A stretch of DNA of 27,561 nucleotides from a virus. This document shows positions 1-7,797 of this stretch, piece after piece (position 1 is the first letter of the stretch; the number at the start of each line of letters is the position of its first letter). Where the stretch lies: positions 3,357-30,917 of the IMG/VR virus record IMGVR_UViG_3300035700_000359; one strand, given 5' to 3'. The notes under the pieces are model-generated. The model made no database searches and had not been told where the DNA came from. It worked only from the letters and a program-made list of their open reading frames with translations. Made by a program: the position numbers and the translations under genes.

Positions 1-1
1 T

Positions 2-73
2 ATTAATCACACATATAAAGCAGTAGTACAGTTTATTGAAGAATATAATAAAAGTGAAAATGAGCTTAGTTAA
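2..73 (+). CDS. C-terminal end of an upstream gene (partial)
   Basis: An open frame enters from the left edge and ends with TAA at 71-73. The visible 23 residues are hydrophilic and end in ENELS. The frame overlaps the ATG of the next gene (60) by 14 bases, a short overlap like others in this window, which supports it as a real gene end. Too little is present to assign a function. Confidence 0.55.
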   Translation: MNHTYKAVVQFIEEYNKSENELS

Positions 74-926
74 AAAAGTAACTAGGAAATCTATGCTGAT
101 AAGATATTCAGGTAGAAGTTCTGATTATATAAGTCCTTCATTTGGATATGGATGTTTATTAAATTGTAGTTATTGTTATATGAAGCGTCATAAAGATCAA
201 GGTCTTGATGTTGCTACAAATATAGAAGATGTTTTAACTGCAGTAAATAATCATTCTGTCTTTGATACAGTAGAAAAGCCTAATCAGACAGACAAGGAGT
301 TCGTAACGTACGATATTAGTTGCAATGAAGACTTTGCTTTACATAGTAAATACTATGACTGGGAGAAAATATTTAAATTTTTTAGAGATCATAACAACGC
401 CAAAGCAACATTAGCAACTAAGATAATTCCTGATAACTTTCTAAAATTTAATCCTTTTGGAAAAGTTAGAATAAGGTTTAGCTTAATGCCTCAGAAATTA
501 AGTACTATTTTTGAGCCAAATACTCCAAAGATACTAGATAGGATAAAAGCAATAAATAGATTTTATAAAGCAGGATATGATGTTCATGTTAATTTTAGTC
601 CAGTGATATTATATAAGAACTGGGAAAAAGATTACATAGAGCTATTTGAAATGCTAAATAAATATGTTGATGATGACATAAAGAAAGATGTTTTAGCAGA
701 AGTAATATTCTTAACCCACAATAAATTAAAACATGAGACAAATTTAAAAAATAAATTAAAAAAAGAAAATATACTGTGGAATCCTAAATTACAAGAAAAT
801 AAAACTTCAGAATATGGAGGAAATAATGTAAGATATAAAAGGGATTTAAAAAGACATAGTATTAGACAATTTAAAAGAATACATAATGAAATTATACCTT
901 GGAATACAATAAGGTATATATTTTAA
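60..926 (+). CDS. Radical SAM protein, spore photoproduct lyase-like
   Basis: Probable radical S-adenosylmethionine enzyme of the spore photoproduct lyase (SPL) type, which reverses a UV-induced thymine dimer directly in DNA. The 4Fe-4S motif CLLNCSYCY gives Cys32, Cys36 and Cys39 (numbered from ATG 60), the CX3CX2C spacing of the superfamily, with Tyr after the third Cys as in SPL. A further Cys at 88, in DISCNEDF, sits where SPL carries its hydrogen-donor Cys. The stretch from about 140 to 200, with RFSLMPQKLSTIFEP, DRIKAI and AGYDVHVNFSPVI, follows the SPL core pattern. A TTG at 36 and a GTG at 54 are alternative in-frame starts; ATG 60 is preferred because its leader is A-rich like other starts here. 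The assignment is from remembered family motifs, so another radical SAM substrate is possible. Confidence 0.72.
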   Translation: MSLVKKVTRKSMLIRYSGRSSDYISPSFGYGCLLNCSYCYMKRHKDQGLDVATNIEDVLTAVNNHSVFDTVEKPNQTDKEFVTYDISCNEDFALHSKYYDWEKIFKFFRDHNNAKATLATKIIPDNFLKFNPFGKVRIRFSLMPQKLSTIFEPNTPKILDRIKAINRFYKAGYDVHVNFSPVILYKNWEKDYIELFEMLNKYVDDDIKKDVLAEVIFLTHNKLKHETNLKNKLKKENILWNPKLQENKTSEYGGNNVRYKRDLKRHSIRQFKRIHNEIIPWNTIRYIF

Positions 927-937
927 AAAATAAAAAA

Positions 938-1441
938 ATGAGAAAAAATTTTAGTGTACAAGCAAAGAAATATAATGGAGTACCAAATTCTCATAGTTTA
1001 CTTAGAGAATTTGCAATAGGAAAAAAAGCAATAGTTACATCAACAGTAGGAGGCCATAATTATGGTGAAGTAGGAACAACATTTATTATATCTGCATTTA
1101 ATGTTGCTGGAGGATCAAGAACTAATTTTACTTCAGCAAGTCATTTAATACCAACTGGAAATATTATTCCTTTTTCATCTTTTAGTGTTATTTTAGAAGA
1201 CACTTCAAAAGAAATTGAAGATAAAATTAAAGATTTAGAAAAAGAAAAAAAATCTGTAGTTAAAAAATTTGATGAACAAGTAAAAGAATGTAAATCTAAA
1301 TTAAGATTTCTAAAAGAAAATAAATTAGAAATATTTGATGAAGATGAGTTTAAAAGCTTTCAAGCATTTGAACTATTAGAAAATAATAGCTTATCTATTA
1401 TGGAGAAATCTAGAATATTAGCTAAAATAATAAAAGGTTAA
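938..1441 (+). CDS. Hypothetical protein with C-terminal coiled coil
   Basis: Not recognised. The frame is open from a TTG at 899 inside the previous gene, but ATG 938 has the usual A-rich leader and avoids the overlap, giving 167 residues. The first 85 residues look beta-rich and glycine-rich (GGHNYGEVGTTFIIS and VAGGSRTNFTSASHLIP). From about 88 to 135 there is a highly charged Lys/Glu helix compatible with a coiled coil (EIEDKIKDLEKEKKSVVKKF), and the end (LSIMEKSRILAKIIKG) is helical. It lies immediately upstream of the Sak4-like ATPase, so a role in DNA replication or recombination is possible from context only. Confidence 0.7.
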   Translation: MRKNFSVQAKKYNGVPNSHSLLREFAIGKKAIVTSTVGGHNYGEVGTTFIISAFNVAGGSRTNFTSASHLIPTGNIIPFSSFSVILEDTSKEIEDKIKDLEKEKKSVVKKFDEQVKECKSKLRFLKENKLEIFDEDEFKSFQAFELLENNSLSIMEKSRILAKIIKG

Positions 1442-1456
1442 TAAATGAAATAAAGA

Positions 1457-2221
1457 ATGAATTTACCAAGTAAAAAAGTAAAAGCAACTGGTGTAAATCC
1501 AGAAACAATGGTTATCTTTAGTCAACCTAAAATGGGTAAGACTTCAGCAGTAGCTAATTTAGAAAACTGTTTAATTGTAGATATAGAAAAAGGTAGTAAT
1601 TTTGTAGATGCTCTAAAAATTAATGTAATAGAGGAAGCTAAAAAAGAAAAAAAACTACCTATTGTAATATTAAAAAAATTAATTAACAGCATTGCTAAAA
1701 AAAATAAAGAAGCTGGAAAATATGTGTATCGTCATATTGCTTTAGATACAGTATCAGCGTTAGAAGAAATAGTAATACCATTAGCAGGTAGTATGTATAA
1801 ATCTACTCCTATGGGACGTAATTGGGAAGGAGACTCAGTCCTCACATTACCTCAAGGAGCAGGATATTATTACATAAGAGAAGCTTTAAATAACATTATT
1901 AATAGTCTAAGCAGTATTTGTGAAACATTAATAATATTAGGTCACGTTAAAGATAAGCTTATAGAAGTAGAAGGAAAGGAAATGAATGAAAGAGGTTTAG
2001 CTTTAGCAGGAAAATCACCAGCAATTATATGTTCTCAAGTAGATGCTGTAGGTTACTTTTATAGAGATGAAAACGAAGGAAGAATTAATTTCAAACCTTC
2101 TGAATCTTTATTATCAGGAACTAGAGTTAAGCATTTGAGAAATCAAGACATACTTCTTTCTGAATTTGATGAAGAAAAACAAGAAGTAGTGACGCATTGG
2201 GATAAAATTTTTAAAAACTAA
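1457..2221 (+). CDS. Sak4-like phage RecA-type ATPase (AAA_24 family)
   Basis: 254-residue P-loop ATPase of the kind found in phage recombination modules (Sak4/AAA_24), thought to act with an SSB in single-strand annealing or strand exchange. Seen: a Walker A at about 22-30 (SQPKMGKTS), a first beta strand ending in VDIEKG at 41-46, a Walker B strand HIALD at 93-97, and a later LIILGHVKDK strand with polar residues resembling sensor motifs. Length fits the family. The next gene, 18 bases downstream, is a likely single-stranded-DNA-binding protein, the partner normally encoded beside Sak4. Function is inferred from motif and context; a generic phage NTPase is the alternative. Confidence 0.75.
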   Translation: MNLPSKKVKATGVNPETMVIFSQPKMGKTSAVANLENCLIVDIEKGSNFVDALKINVIEEAKKEKKLPIVILKKLINSIAKKNKEAGKYVYRHIALDTVSALEEIVIPLAGSMYKSTPMGRNWEGDSVLTLPQGAGYYYIREALNNIINSLSSICETLIILGHVKDKLIEVEGKEMNERGLALAGKSPAIICSQVDAVGYFYRDENEGRINFKPSESLLSGTRVKHLRNQDILLSEFDEEKQEVVTHWDKIFKN

Positions 2222-2239
2222 TAAAAAAGAATAATATAT

Positions 2240-2827
2240 ATGATTAATTTAAATGAAGTAAAAGAAAAGTCCATTTCAATTTTTAATGGAGGTGAAGCAG
2301 GTGTAGCTAAAGGTAAGCTCACTAAAGTAGAAAAAAAGCAACCAGGTGATGCAGAAAGATCTCCTGATTTTAAAGTTTTTTTTGAGGATAAAGAAGGAGA
2401 AACTAATATTGCTTTTTTTGTACCAGATGGCCAAGATGAAGTTAAATCAAACAGAGAACTAGCAAGACTACTTAGTTTAGCTAGAGCTTATTTTGGAGAT
2501 GATTTTGAATTTCCAAAAGTAAAAAATTATAATGAAGCATATTCTGTTGTACTAAAAATGCTTAAAAAAGAATGTGTAGGAGAAGAATTTAACCTATTTG
2601 TATGTTATGGTTATGATGCTAAACCTAGTAGTTTTCTAGGAGTAAGAAAATTTGATTTTGTAGAATCAGGTAAAGTATCTATTGAAGATAGTAAACTAAA
2701 AGTTAAAAAATCAGATGTAATGGAAAGATTACAACCTGATGGTGCAGATAATAAAAAAGATTCAATTTTTGATGAATCTATGGAAGAATTAGGAGATGAT
2801 TTTGAAGATGAAGATGATATTATGTAA
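2240..2827 (+). CDS. Probable single-stranded DNA-binding protein
   Basis: 195-residue protein with a central region of alternating beta-like segments (FKVFFEDKEGETNIAFFVP; FNLFVCYGYDAKP) followed by a low-complexity acidic tail ending in DDFEDEDDIM. An acidic C-terminal tip is the hallmark through which bacterial and phage SSBs recruit partners. I see no clear sequence signature of an OB fold, so the call rests on the tail, the size and the position right after the Sak4-like ATPase. A strong terminator follows immediately, suggesting this ends a transcription unit. A recombination accessory protein is the alternative. Confidence 0.55.
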   Translation: MINLNEVKEKSISIFNGGEAGVAKGKLTKVEKKQPGDAERSPDFKVFFEDKEGETNIAFFVPDGQDEVKSNRELARLLSLARAYFGDDFEFPKVKNYNEAYSVVLKMLKKECVGEEFNLFVCYGYDAKPSSFLGVRKFDFVESGKVSIEDSKLKVKKSDVMERLQPDGADNKKDSIFDESMEELGDDFEDEDDIM

Positions 2828-2840
2828 TATCTTATAATAT

Positions 2841-2865
2841 AGGGGGGAATAATTTCCCCCTTTTT
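2841..2865 (+). terminator. Rho-independent terminator after the SSB-like gene
   Basis: GGGGGAA at 2843-2849 pairs with TTCCCCC at 2854-2860 around a four-base TAAT loop, and TTTTT follows at 2861-2865. The G/C blocks stand out in this AT-rich sequence. The hairpin begins 14 bases after the stop codon at 2827. The sequence AATATAGGGG on its left flank recurs at the terminator near 19780. Confidence 0.9.
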
Positions 2866-2883
2866 AATTAAATTTACAAAGAT

Positions 2884-3321
2884 ATGAAAGAAGAAATAAT
2901 TAAATTTCAAACAGCCAAATTAGCTAAAGAAAAAGGATTTAATAATTTAGATTATAGTAAGTATTTTTATACAAATCTAAGAAGTAAGATGTTTGGCATA
3001 GATGAAGAAAATAGAACTTACCCAATAGTAAATAAATCAAAAAAACTATACACAGTAGGATGTGATTTAGCTTTATATCTTAAAAATATAATTGAAGCAC
3101 CAACTCAATCTTTATTACAAAAGTGGTTAAGAGAAAAGCATAATATTATTGTGCTATTAGAACCAGTTTTAGGATTTAGTCATATAGAATTTTCAATGTC
3201 TATATACACTAAAAAAAATATATTTTCTTTAACTAAATTTCATGTTTCTTCAAATAAAACTTATGAAGAAGCATTAGAAGCAGGATTAATAGAAGGATTA
3301 AAGCTAATAAAAGGTTTATAA
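2884..3321 (+). CDS. Conserved phage hypothetical protein (PTQSLLQKWLRE motif)
   Basis: 145 residues, no known enzymatic motif. It opens with FQTAKLAKEKGFN, has a central PTQSLLQKWLREKHNIIV segment and ends with YEEALEAGLIEGLKLIKGL. This arrangement matches, from memory, a small uncharacterised protein common in phages and mobile elements of Bacteroidota, so it is useful as a host indicator rather than for function. It is the first gene after the terminator at 2841-2865 and its stop codon shares one base with the ATG of the primase (TAATG at 3319-3323), implying translational coupling. Confidence 0.75.
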   Translation: MKEEIIKFQTAKLAKEKGFNNLDYSKYFYTNLRSKMFGIDEENRTYPIVNKSKKLYTVGCDLALYLKNIIEAPTQSLLQKWLREKHNIIVLLEPVLGFSHIEFSMSIYTKKNIFSLTKFHVSSNKTYEEALEAGLIEGLKLIKGL

Positions 3322-4334
3322 TGTTAAATCTAAATAAAAAATTAGTAACTAAAGATGAACTATTAAAGCATGTAAGCCCATTAGATATATTTAATTTTTA
3401 TTCAGGACAAGAACTAAAATTAAAAAAAGTAACTTTATCTCCTTTAAGAGAAGAAAAAAATCCATCTTTTGCATTATTTGCATCAGGTAATGAGATATTC
3501 TTTAAAGACTTTGTATTAGGAGGTGGAGATTGTATAAAATTTGTTAAATTAATGTTTGGATTAAATTTCATGGATGCATTAAGTAAAATAGTAGTTGATT
3601 TTGATCTTAGAGATCATTTTCTATATAAAGAAGTTTATAGAACTGTAAATAATAACTTTAAAAAAGTAGATCAAAAAAAAGTTATTAAAGAACAAAATGA
3701 AACTATGCTTAACATAAAAAAAAGAAGATGGAAAAAGCATGATATTATGTTTTGGAGTAGTTTTGGTATTACATTTAATACCTTAAAACATTATAGAGTT
3801 TTACCTGTTGAATATATATTTTTAAATAATAATATAATAAAAGCAGATAAATATGCTTATGCTTTCATAGAAGAGAAAGATGGTATAAAAACTTATAAAA
3901 TATATCAACCATTCAATAACAAAATAAAATGGCTTACAACACACGATAATTCAGTATGGCAAGGTTGGGAACAACTTCCAGAATCAGGTTATAACTTAAT
4001 AATCACTAAATCTTTAAAAGATATTATGGCTATTACTTCTATAATGGGTATTAACTCAACTGGTTTACAAAATGAAGGAGTTAAACCAAAAGAAAGTATA
4101 GTTAAAGAATTAAAAAATAGATTTGAAAACATATATTTACTATATGACAATGATTTTGATTCAGAAACTAACTGGGGTAGACAATTTGGAGAAAAAATAA
4201 GTAAACTTTTAGATGTTCCTCAAATAGAAATTCCTAGTAAATATAAATGTAAAGACTTTTCTGATTTAATACAAAAAAAAGGAATAGAAAAAAGTAAAAT
4301 AATTTTAAATAATATAATAAAATATGATAACTAA
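3321..4334 (+). CDS. DNA primase-like protein with Toprim domain
   Basis: 337 residues that follow the DnaG-type layout. The N-terminal part (about 36-75) reads LSPLREEKNPSFALF, then FKDFVLGGGDCIKFV, the contour of the CHC2 zinc-binding domain but with the zinc cysteines and histidine missing. The Toprim fold begins near 225 (LIITKSLKDIMAI) and includes a strand ending LLYDNDFDS near 272-280 that supplies the Asp-X-Asp metal ligands, then CKDFSDLIQKKG near the end. The first Toprim acidic position is replaced within TKSLKD, as I recall for primases of Bacteroidota phages. No helicase domain is fused. It would prime DNA replication in the host cytoplasm. Confidence 0.8.
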   Translation: MLNLNKKLVTKDELLKHVSPLDIFNFYSGQELKLKKVTLSPLREEKNPSFALFASGNEIFFKDFVLGGGDCIKFVKLMFGLNFMDALSKIVVDFDLRDHFLYKEVYRTVNNNFKKVDQKKVIKEQNETMLNIKKRRWKKHDIMFWSSFGITFNTLKHYRVLPVEYIFLNNNIIKADKYAYAFIEEKDGIKTYKIYQPFNNKIKWLTTHDNSVWQGWEQLPESGYNLIITKSLKDIMAITSIMGINSTGLQNEGVKPKESIVKELKNRFENIYLLYDNDFDSETNWGRQFGEKISKLLDVPQIEIPSKYKCKDFSDLIQKKGIEKSKIILNNIIKYDN

Positions 4335-4335
4335 A

Positions 4336-4749
4336 ATGGAAGAAAATAGAACATTAATAGCTGTATATGGCAGTTTAAGAAAAGGATTAAGTAATCATCC
4401 TATAATAGTATCAGCTTTGTATGTAGGAGACTTTACTTCAGATCCTGTTTTTAAAATGTACGATTTAGGTGCATATCCAGCAATTACACATGGAGGAAAT
4501 TCTAGTATAGAGTTTGAAGTCTATGCAGTTAATGCTAAGGAATTAGGAGAAGTCAATTCTTTAGAAGGTTTTCATGAAGGAAGAGAAAATAATTATTATG
4601 ACAGAGCTATAATTAAATCCCCTTACGGGAAAGCTTATTATTTCTTTTTTTCTGAATCAGGAAAATTAAGTCATAATTTAGATAACGCAGGGTTAGAAGT
4701 AGAAAGTGGAAATTGGAAAGATCACCATACAACTAAAATAGCAAATTAA
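4336..4749 (+). CDS. Gamma-glutamylcyclotransferase-like protein
   Basis: GGCT/AIG2-like fold enzyme, which releases gamma-glutamyl groups as 5-oxoproline by intramolecular attack. From ATG 4336 the protein has 137 residues: the substrate-loop motif VYGSLRKG (10-17) and a LEGF segment whose Glu77 is the likely catalytic acid, followed by YYDRAI. The size fits single-domain members. An in-frame ATG at 4324 would overlap the primase by 11 bases; 4336 gives a one-base gap and matches the family's short N-terminus. It opens the amide-ligase cassette, and GGCT-like genes beside ATP-grasp and amidoligase genes are a recognised association, so its target is probably a gamma-glutamyl bond made or left by that pathway. 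Confidence 0.82.
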   Translation: MEENRTLIAVYGSLRKGLSNHPIIVSALYVGDFTSDPVFKMYDLGAYPAITHGGNSSIEFEVYAVNAKELGEVNSLEGFHEGRENNYYDRAIIKSPYGKAYYFFFSESGKLSHNLDNAGLEVESGNWKDHHTTKIAN

Positions 4750-4750
4750 T

Positions 4751-5620
4751 ATGAGACCAAAATATAAATTATTCAGACCAAGAGTTAGGACTAGACACCC
4801 CTCACACTCTGCATTAAGACCAGTTCATCAAAACTTACCTTTATTACCTTTTAGATCAATTATTAGATTAGGTTCTACTACAAGTATAAGAGCTTTAGCA
4901 AGTAATAGAAACGTTAGAGTAGAAGTAAATTCAGTTGATTCTATTAAAAACAGTTCTAATAAACTGTTGATGAAACAATGCTTTACACAAAAAGAAGTAA
5001 ACACTGCAGCTTGGTGGACTTATAATGAGATAGAAGAACTTTTTATTCCTGAATTTTCAAATGAAGAATTAGAAATGGCTTCTTTAGAAGATTTATCTTA
5101 TCCTATTATATCTAAAAATATATATGGTAGTAGAGGTACTGGTAATAAAAAGCATGATACTCCAGAATCTTTAAGAGATTGGATGGAAAATAAATTTTTA
5201 GATAATTATATATTTGAAAAGTATCATAACTATGTTAGAGAATATAGACTTCATGTAGATTCAGAAGGATGCTTTTACTCATGTAGAAAAATGCTTAAAT
5301 CAGATACTCCTCAAGAATCTAGATGGTATAGAAATAACGATCATTGTGTTTGGATAATGGAAACAAATGACTTATTTGATAGACCATCAAATTGGGATGA
5401 AATAGTATCACATTCTGTTAATGCTTTAAAAGCAGTAGGACTTGATGTAGGAGCTGTAGATTTAAGAGTACAATCATCTACAAATTCAGATGGAGAAAGT
5501 AGAGCAAACCCAAAGTTTATAGTAATAGAAATTAACTCTGCTCCTAGTTTTGGAAAAGTTACAGAAGAGAAATATATAGAACAATTACCAAAAATTTTAA
5601 ATAGAAAATACAATGATTAA
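4751..5620 (+). CDS. ATP-grasp ligase (phage type)
   Basis: 289-residue ATP-grasp enzyme, which activates a carboxylate as acyl-phosphate and joins it to an amine. Seen: an adenine-contact strand YPIISKN with Lys122, a Gly-rich loop GSRGTG at 126-131, the hinge IFEKY with Glu157, EYRLHV at 164-169, and the metal-binding end AVDLRV (Asp237) and VIEINSAPSFG (Glu260, Asn262). The first 50 residues are Arg-rich and contain RLGSTT, an N-terminal region seen in phage members. The start is one base after the GGCT stop (TAATATG). It overlaps the next gene by eight bases. The substrate is unknown; by context it should add an amino acid or peptide to a product handled by the neighbouring ligases and amidotransferases. 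Confidence 0.85.
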   Translation: MRPKYKLFRPRVRTRHPSHSALRPVHQNLPLLPFRSIIRLGSTTSIRALASNRNVRVEVNSVDSIKNSSNKLLMKQCFTQKEVNTAAWWTYNEIEELFIPEFSNEELEMASLEDLSYPIISKNIYGSRGTGNKKHDTPESLRDWMENKFLDNYIFEKYHNYVREYRLHVDSEGCFYSCRKMLKSDTPQESRWYRNNDHCVWIMETNDLFDRPSNWDEIVSHSVNALKAVGLDVGAVDLRVQSSTNSDGESRANPKFIVIEINSAPSFGKVTEEKYIEQLPKILNRKYND

Positions 5621-6347
5621 AGGAAAAAGAGTATTAGTAGGATTATTAGGACATAAACATTCAGGTCAATACAATGATGGATATGGGCAAAATGAAGCTT
5701 ATATAGAATTTTTTAGAAAATATGGGGATGTAATTATTATTGATTCTCAATGTGAAACAGTAATACCAGTAGATTTATTAGTATTACCAGGAGGAAGAGA
5801 TGTAAATCCTATAAGATACGGAGAAAAGCCAGGTATGCAAACTCAACCTCCCGATTTAGAATATGAATGGTTTTTTGCAAATATGTTTAAGCACTATTTA
5901 AGTAGAGCGAAAAATTTTGACACAGCAATATATGGAATATGTGCAGGATTTCAAAATTTAGTTGTAGAATTTGGAGGAAGTTTACAGCAAAGTTATACTC
6001 AAAAACAATCCACTAAATTTAGAGGAGAATTAGTTGATAGGTTAAAACTAAATGATAAATATCTTTTAGAAGACCCTATGATGAGTAAAAACTATAAATC
6101 TTATAAGTTTAAAAATAATTACAATGAAACTAATTCTATACATCATCAAGCTGCTTTAGAATCTGATGTTACTACAGATTTTATTATTGTAGCTACAAAT
6201 AAATTATATGATAATGTAGAATTTATTATTCATAAGGAATTACCTATTGCTGCAGAGCAGTCTCATCCTGAAGAAAGAGTACAGCCTTTATTAACACACA
6301 GTTTATTAGACAATTTAATTTTTAAAATAACTAAAAATAATGAGTAA
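5613..6347 (+). CDS. Class I glutamine amidotransferase-like hydrolase (peptidase C26 type)
   Basis: 244 residues of the class I amidotransferase fold, closest to gamma-glutamyl hydrolase/PuuD-like members. Seen: LPGGRDVNPIRYGE at 58-71, the nucleophile elbow GICAGFQ with Cys110, an HHQ motif at 177-179 and EQSHPEE with the triad His218 and Glu220. All three catalytic residues are therefore present. Such enzymes cleave a gamma-glutamyl amide or release ammonia from glutamine for a partner ligase. It overlaps the ATP-grasp gene and, by eight bases, the following unknown gene, so the three are likely co-translated. Whether it hydrolyses a peptide or supplies ammonia cannot be told from sequence. 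Confidence 0.85.
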   Translation: MIKGKRVLVGLLGHKHSGQYNDGYGQNEAYIEFFRKYGDVIIIDSQCETVIPVDLLVLPGGRDVNPIRYGEKPGMQTQPPDLEYEWFFANMFKHYLSRAKNFDTAIYGICAGFQNLVVEFGGSLQQSYTQKQSTKFRGELVDRLKLNDKYLLEDPMMSKNYKSYKFKNNYNETNSIHHQAALESDVTTDFIIVATNKLYDNVEFIIHKELPIAAEQSHPEERVQPLLTHSLLDNLIFKITKNNE

Positions 6348-7008
6348 TATATTAATAATTTCAAAAAATGAAGAAGAACAAAAAAAATTTAAATTTTTAG
6401 AAGACAGCTCTCATGACATAAAAAATTTATTAGGTATTAATACTAGAATTGATACATCAACTGATTTTTTAAAAATTTTAGATACTAACAAAGAAAATTT
6501 TCAAAAAGCTGAAGTTATTATAATTTCTGATATAAAAGTATATACTAATTTTTTAAGACGTTCTAATGTATTATCAAATGTTTATTTTCCTAATTTAAAA
6601 GAAATAATATTTTCTCCTTTAAATGAGTCAATGTTTAATCTTTTATTAGATCATTTACCTTATGATTTTTATAGTTCAAAATATAATATTAAATTAGATG
6701 AATATCTTTTATTTTCTAAAATAAAAAAAGATAGTAAAGGTAAATATAAAATTTTAAGTAATATTAATGTAAAGCTTAAAGGAAATGTTACTTTTTTTCT
6801 TAGCAATACTATACAAGATAATGAAATTTATTTAAATAGAGTATTTTCTAAAAATAAATTTTTATCTTTTTACAAAAAATTTGAATATCTTTTACCTTCT
6901 GGAAAAACTATAAATAAAACAGTAATAACGCCAATAAATAATTTTGAAAAAAGTAGTTCAAATTTATTAAAAACATCAATAATTAACTTTTTAAATAATA
7001 TAAAATGA
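6340..7008 (+). CDS. Unknown protein inside the amide-ligase cassette
   Basis: 222 residues with no family I recognise. The N-terminus (MSNILIISKN) and AEVIIISD near 58-65 look like beta strands of an alpha/beta fold. The rest is Lys/Asn/Phe-rich, with no conserved Cys/His cluster and no transmembrane segment. The gene is even more AT-rich than its neighbours, with long Lys, Asn and Leu codon runs. It overlaps the amidotransferase upstream by eight bases and the amidoligase downstream by four (ATGA), and it ends in TGA, the only non-TAA stop in the window. Its position suggests a scaffold, carrier or substrate for the cassette, but that is context only. Confidence 0.75.
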   Translation: MSNILIISKNEEEQKKFKFLEDSSHDIKNLLGINTRIDTSTDFLKILDTNKENFQKAEVIIISDIKVYTNFLRRSNVLSNVYFPNLKEIIFSPLNESMFNLLLDHLPYDFYSSKYNIKLDEYLLFSKIKKDSKGKYKILSNINVKLKGNVTFFLSNTIQDNEIYLNRVFSKNKFLSFYKKFEYLLPSGKTINKTVITPINNFEKSSSNLLKTSIINFLNNIK

Positions 7009-7796
7009 TAGACAAAGTAAAAGTAGGAGCTGACCCAGAATTATTTTTAACTAAAAATGGAAAACCTTTTTCAGCTGAAGGTATTATAGGAGGAAGTAAA
7101 GATGAACCTAAATTAACTGAAATTGAGGGATGCTGTTTACAAGAAGATAACGTAATGGCTGAATTCAACATAACTCCTTCTGAAAATGAAGAAGATTTTA
7201 ATGAGAATATAGATTTTATGCTTGATACTATATCTACTATTGCATTAGTTAATGATTGTGAAATCATGATAAAACCTTCTGCAATTTTTGAAAAAGATCA
7301 ATTAATAACTAGTCAAGCTATGGAATTTGGGTGTAGTCCTGATTTTAATGCTTACAATTTCATGGAAAATGAAAGAGTAGAAATTAAAGAAAACCTTAGA
7401 GCTGCAGGAGGGCATATCCATATTGGTTATGAAAATCCAACTAAAAATATCAGCTTACAAATAGTAAGGGCTTTAGATATATTTTTAGGGCTTCCTTCTT
7501 TATTTTTAGATGATGATACAAGAAGAAGACAGTATTATGGAAATGCAGGAGCTTACAGAGAAAAAACTTATGGAGTAGAATATAGAACTTTATCTAACTT
7601 TTGGATTCAAACAGAAGAGTTAAGACTATGGGCATTCAGACAAGTTATGTTAGCTATTGATTTTGTATCTAGTGGGGAAATTCTAAAAGTAACTGATAAG
7701 CAGTGGGGAGACATAGAATTAGCTATTAATGACAATGATAAAAGCTTAGCAAGTGCTATAGAACAACAATTAATAAAAACAAAAAAAGAAAATTAA
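7005..7796 (+). CDS. phiEco32-type COOH-NH2 ligase (amidoligase)
   Basis: 263-residue ligase of the glutamine-synthetase-like fold described from phage phiEco32 (COOH-NH2 ligase type 2). Seen: GADPELFL at 8-15, VMAEFN at 50-55 with an acidic metal ligand, AAGGHIHIG at 133-141, and RRRQYYGNAGAYREK followed by YGVEYRTLSNFW between 173 and 200, all diagnostic for the family. These enzymes are predicted to form amide bonds between amino acids, peptides or protein side chains using ATP. It overlaps the unknown gene by ATGA and is separated by one base from the class II amidotransferase (TAATATG). It differs clearly from the second amidoligase at 9786. Confidence 0.88.
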   Translation: MIDKVKVGADPELFLTKNGKPFSAEGIIGGSKDEPKLTEIEGCCLQEDNVMAEFNITPSENEEDFNENIDFMLDTISTIALVNDCEIMIKPSAIFEKDQLITSQAMEFGCSPDFNAYNFMENERVEIKENLRAAGGHIHIGYENPTKNISLQIVRALDIFLGLPSLFLDDDTRRRQYYGNAGAYREKTYGVEYRTLSNFWIQTEELRLWAFRQVMLAIDFVSSGEILKVTDKQWGDIELAINDNDKSLASAIEQQLIKTKKEN

Positions 7797-7797
7797 T

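Noticed and set aside
36-59. TTG (36) or GTG (54) start for the radical SAM gene
   Set aside because: Both fall in the tail of the upstream frame and are weaker than ATG 60, which has an A-rich leader; the extension adds only eight non-conserved residues.
2611-2910. Ser-rich open frame on the - strand opposite the SSB-like gene
   Set aside because: It mirrors the acidic tail codons (GAA/GAT read as Ser/Phe codons) and crosses the terminator; the + strand gene explains it.
5341-5613. Open frame on the - strand opposite the ATP-grasp gene
   Set aside because: Lies within a strongly supported + strand gene and shows no family motif.
6983-7267. Open frame on the - strand opposite the amidoligase start
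   Set aside because: Shadow of the + strand gene with clear family motifs.
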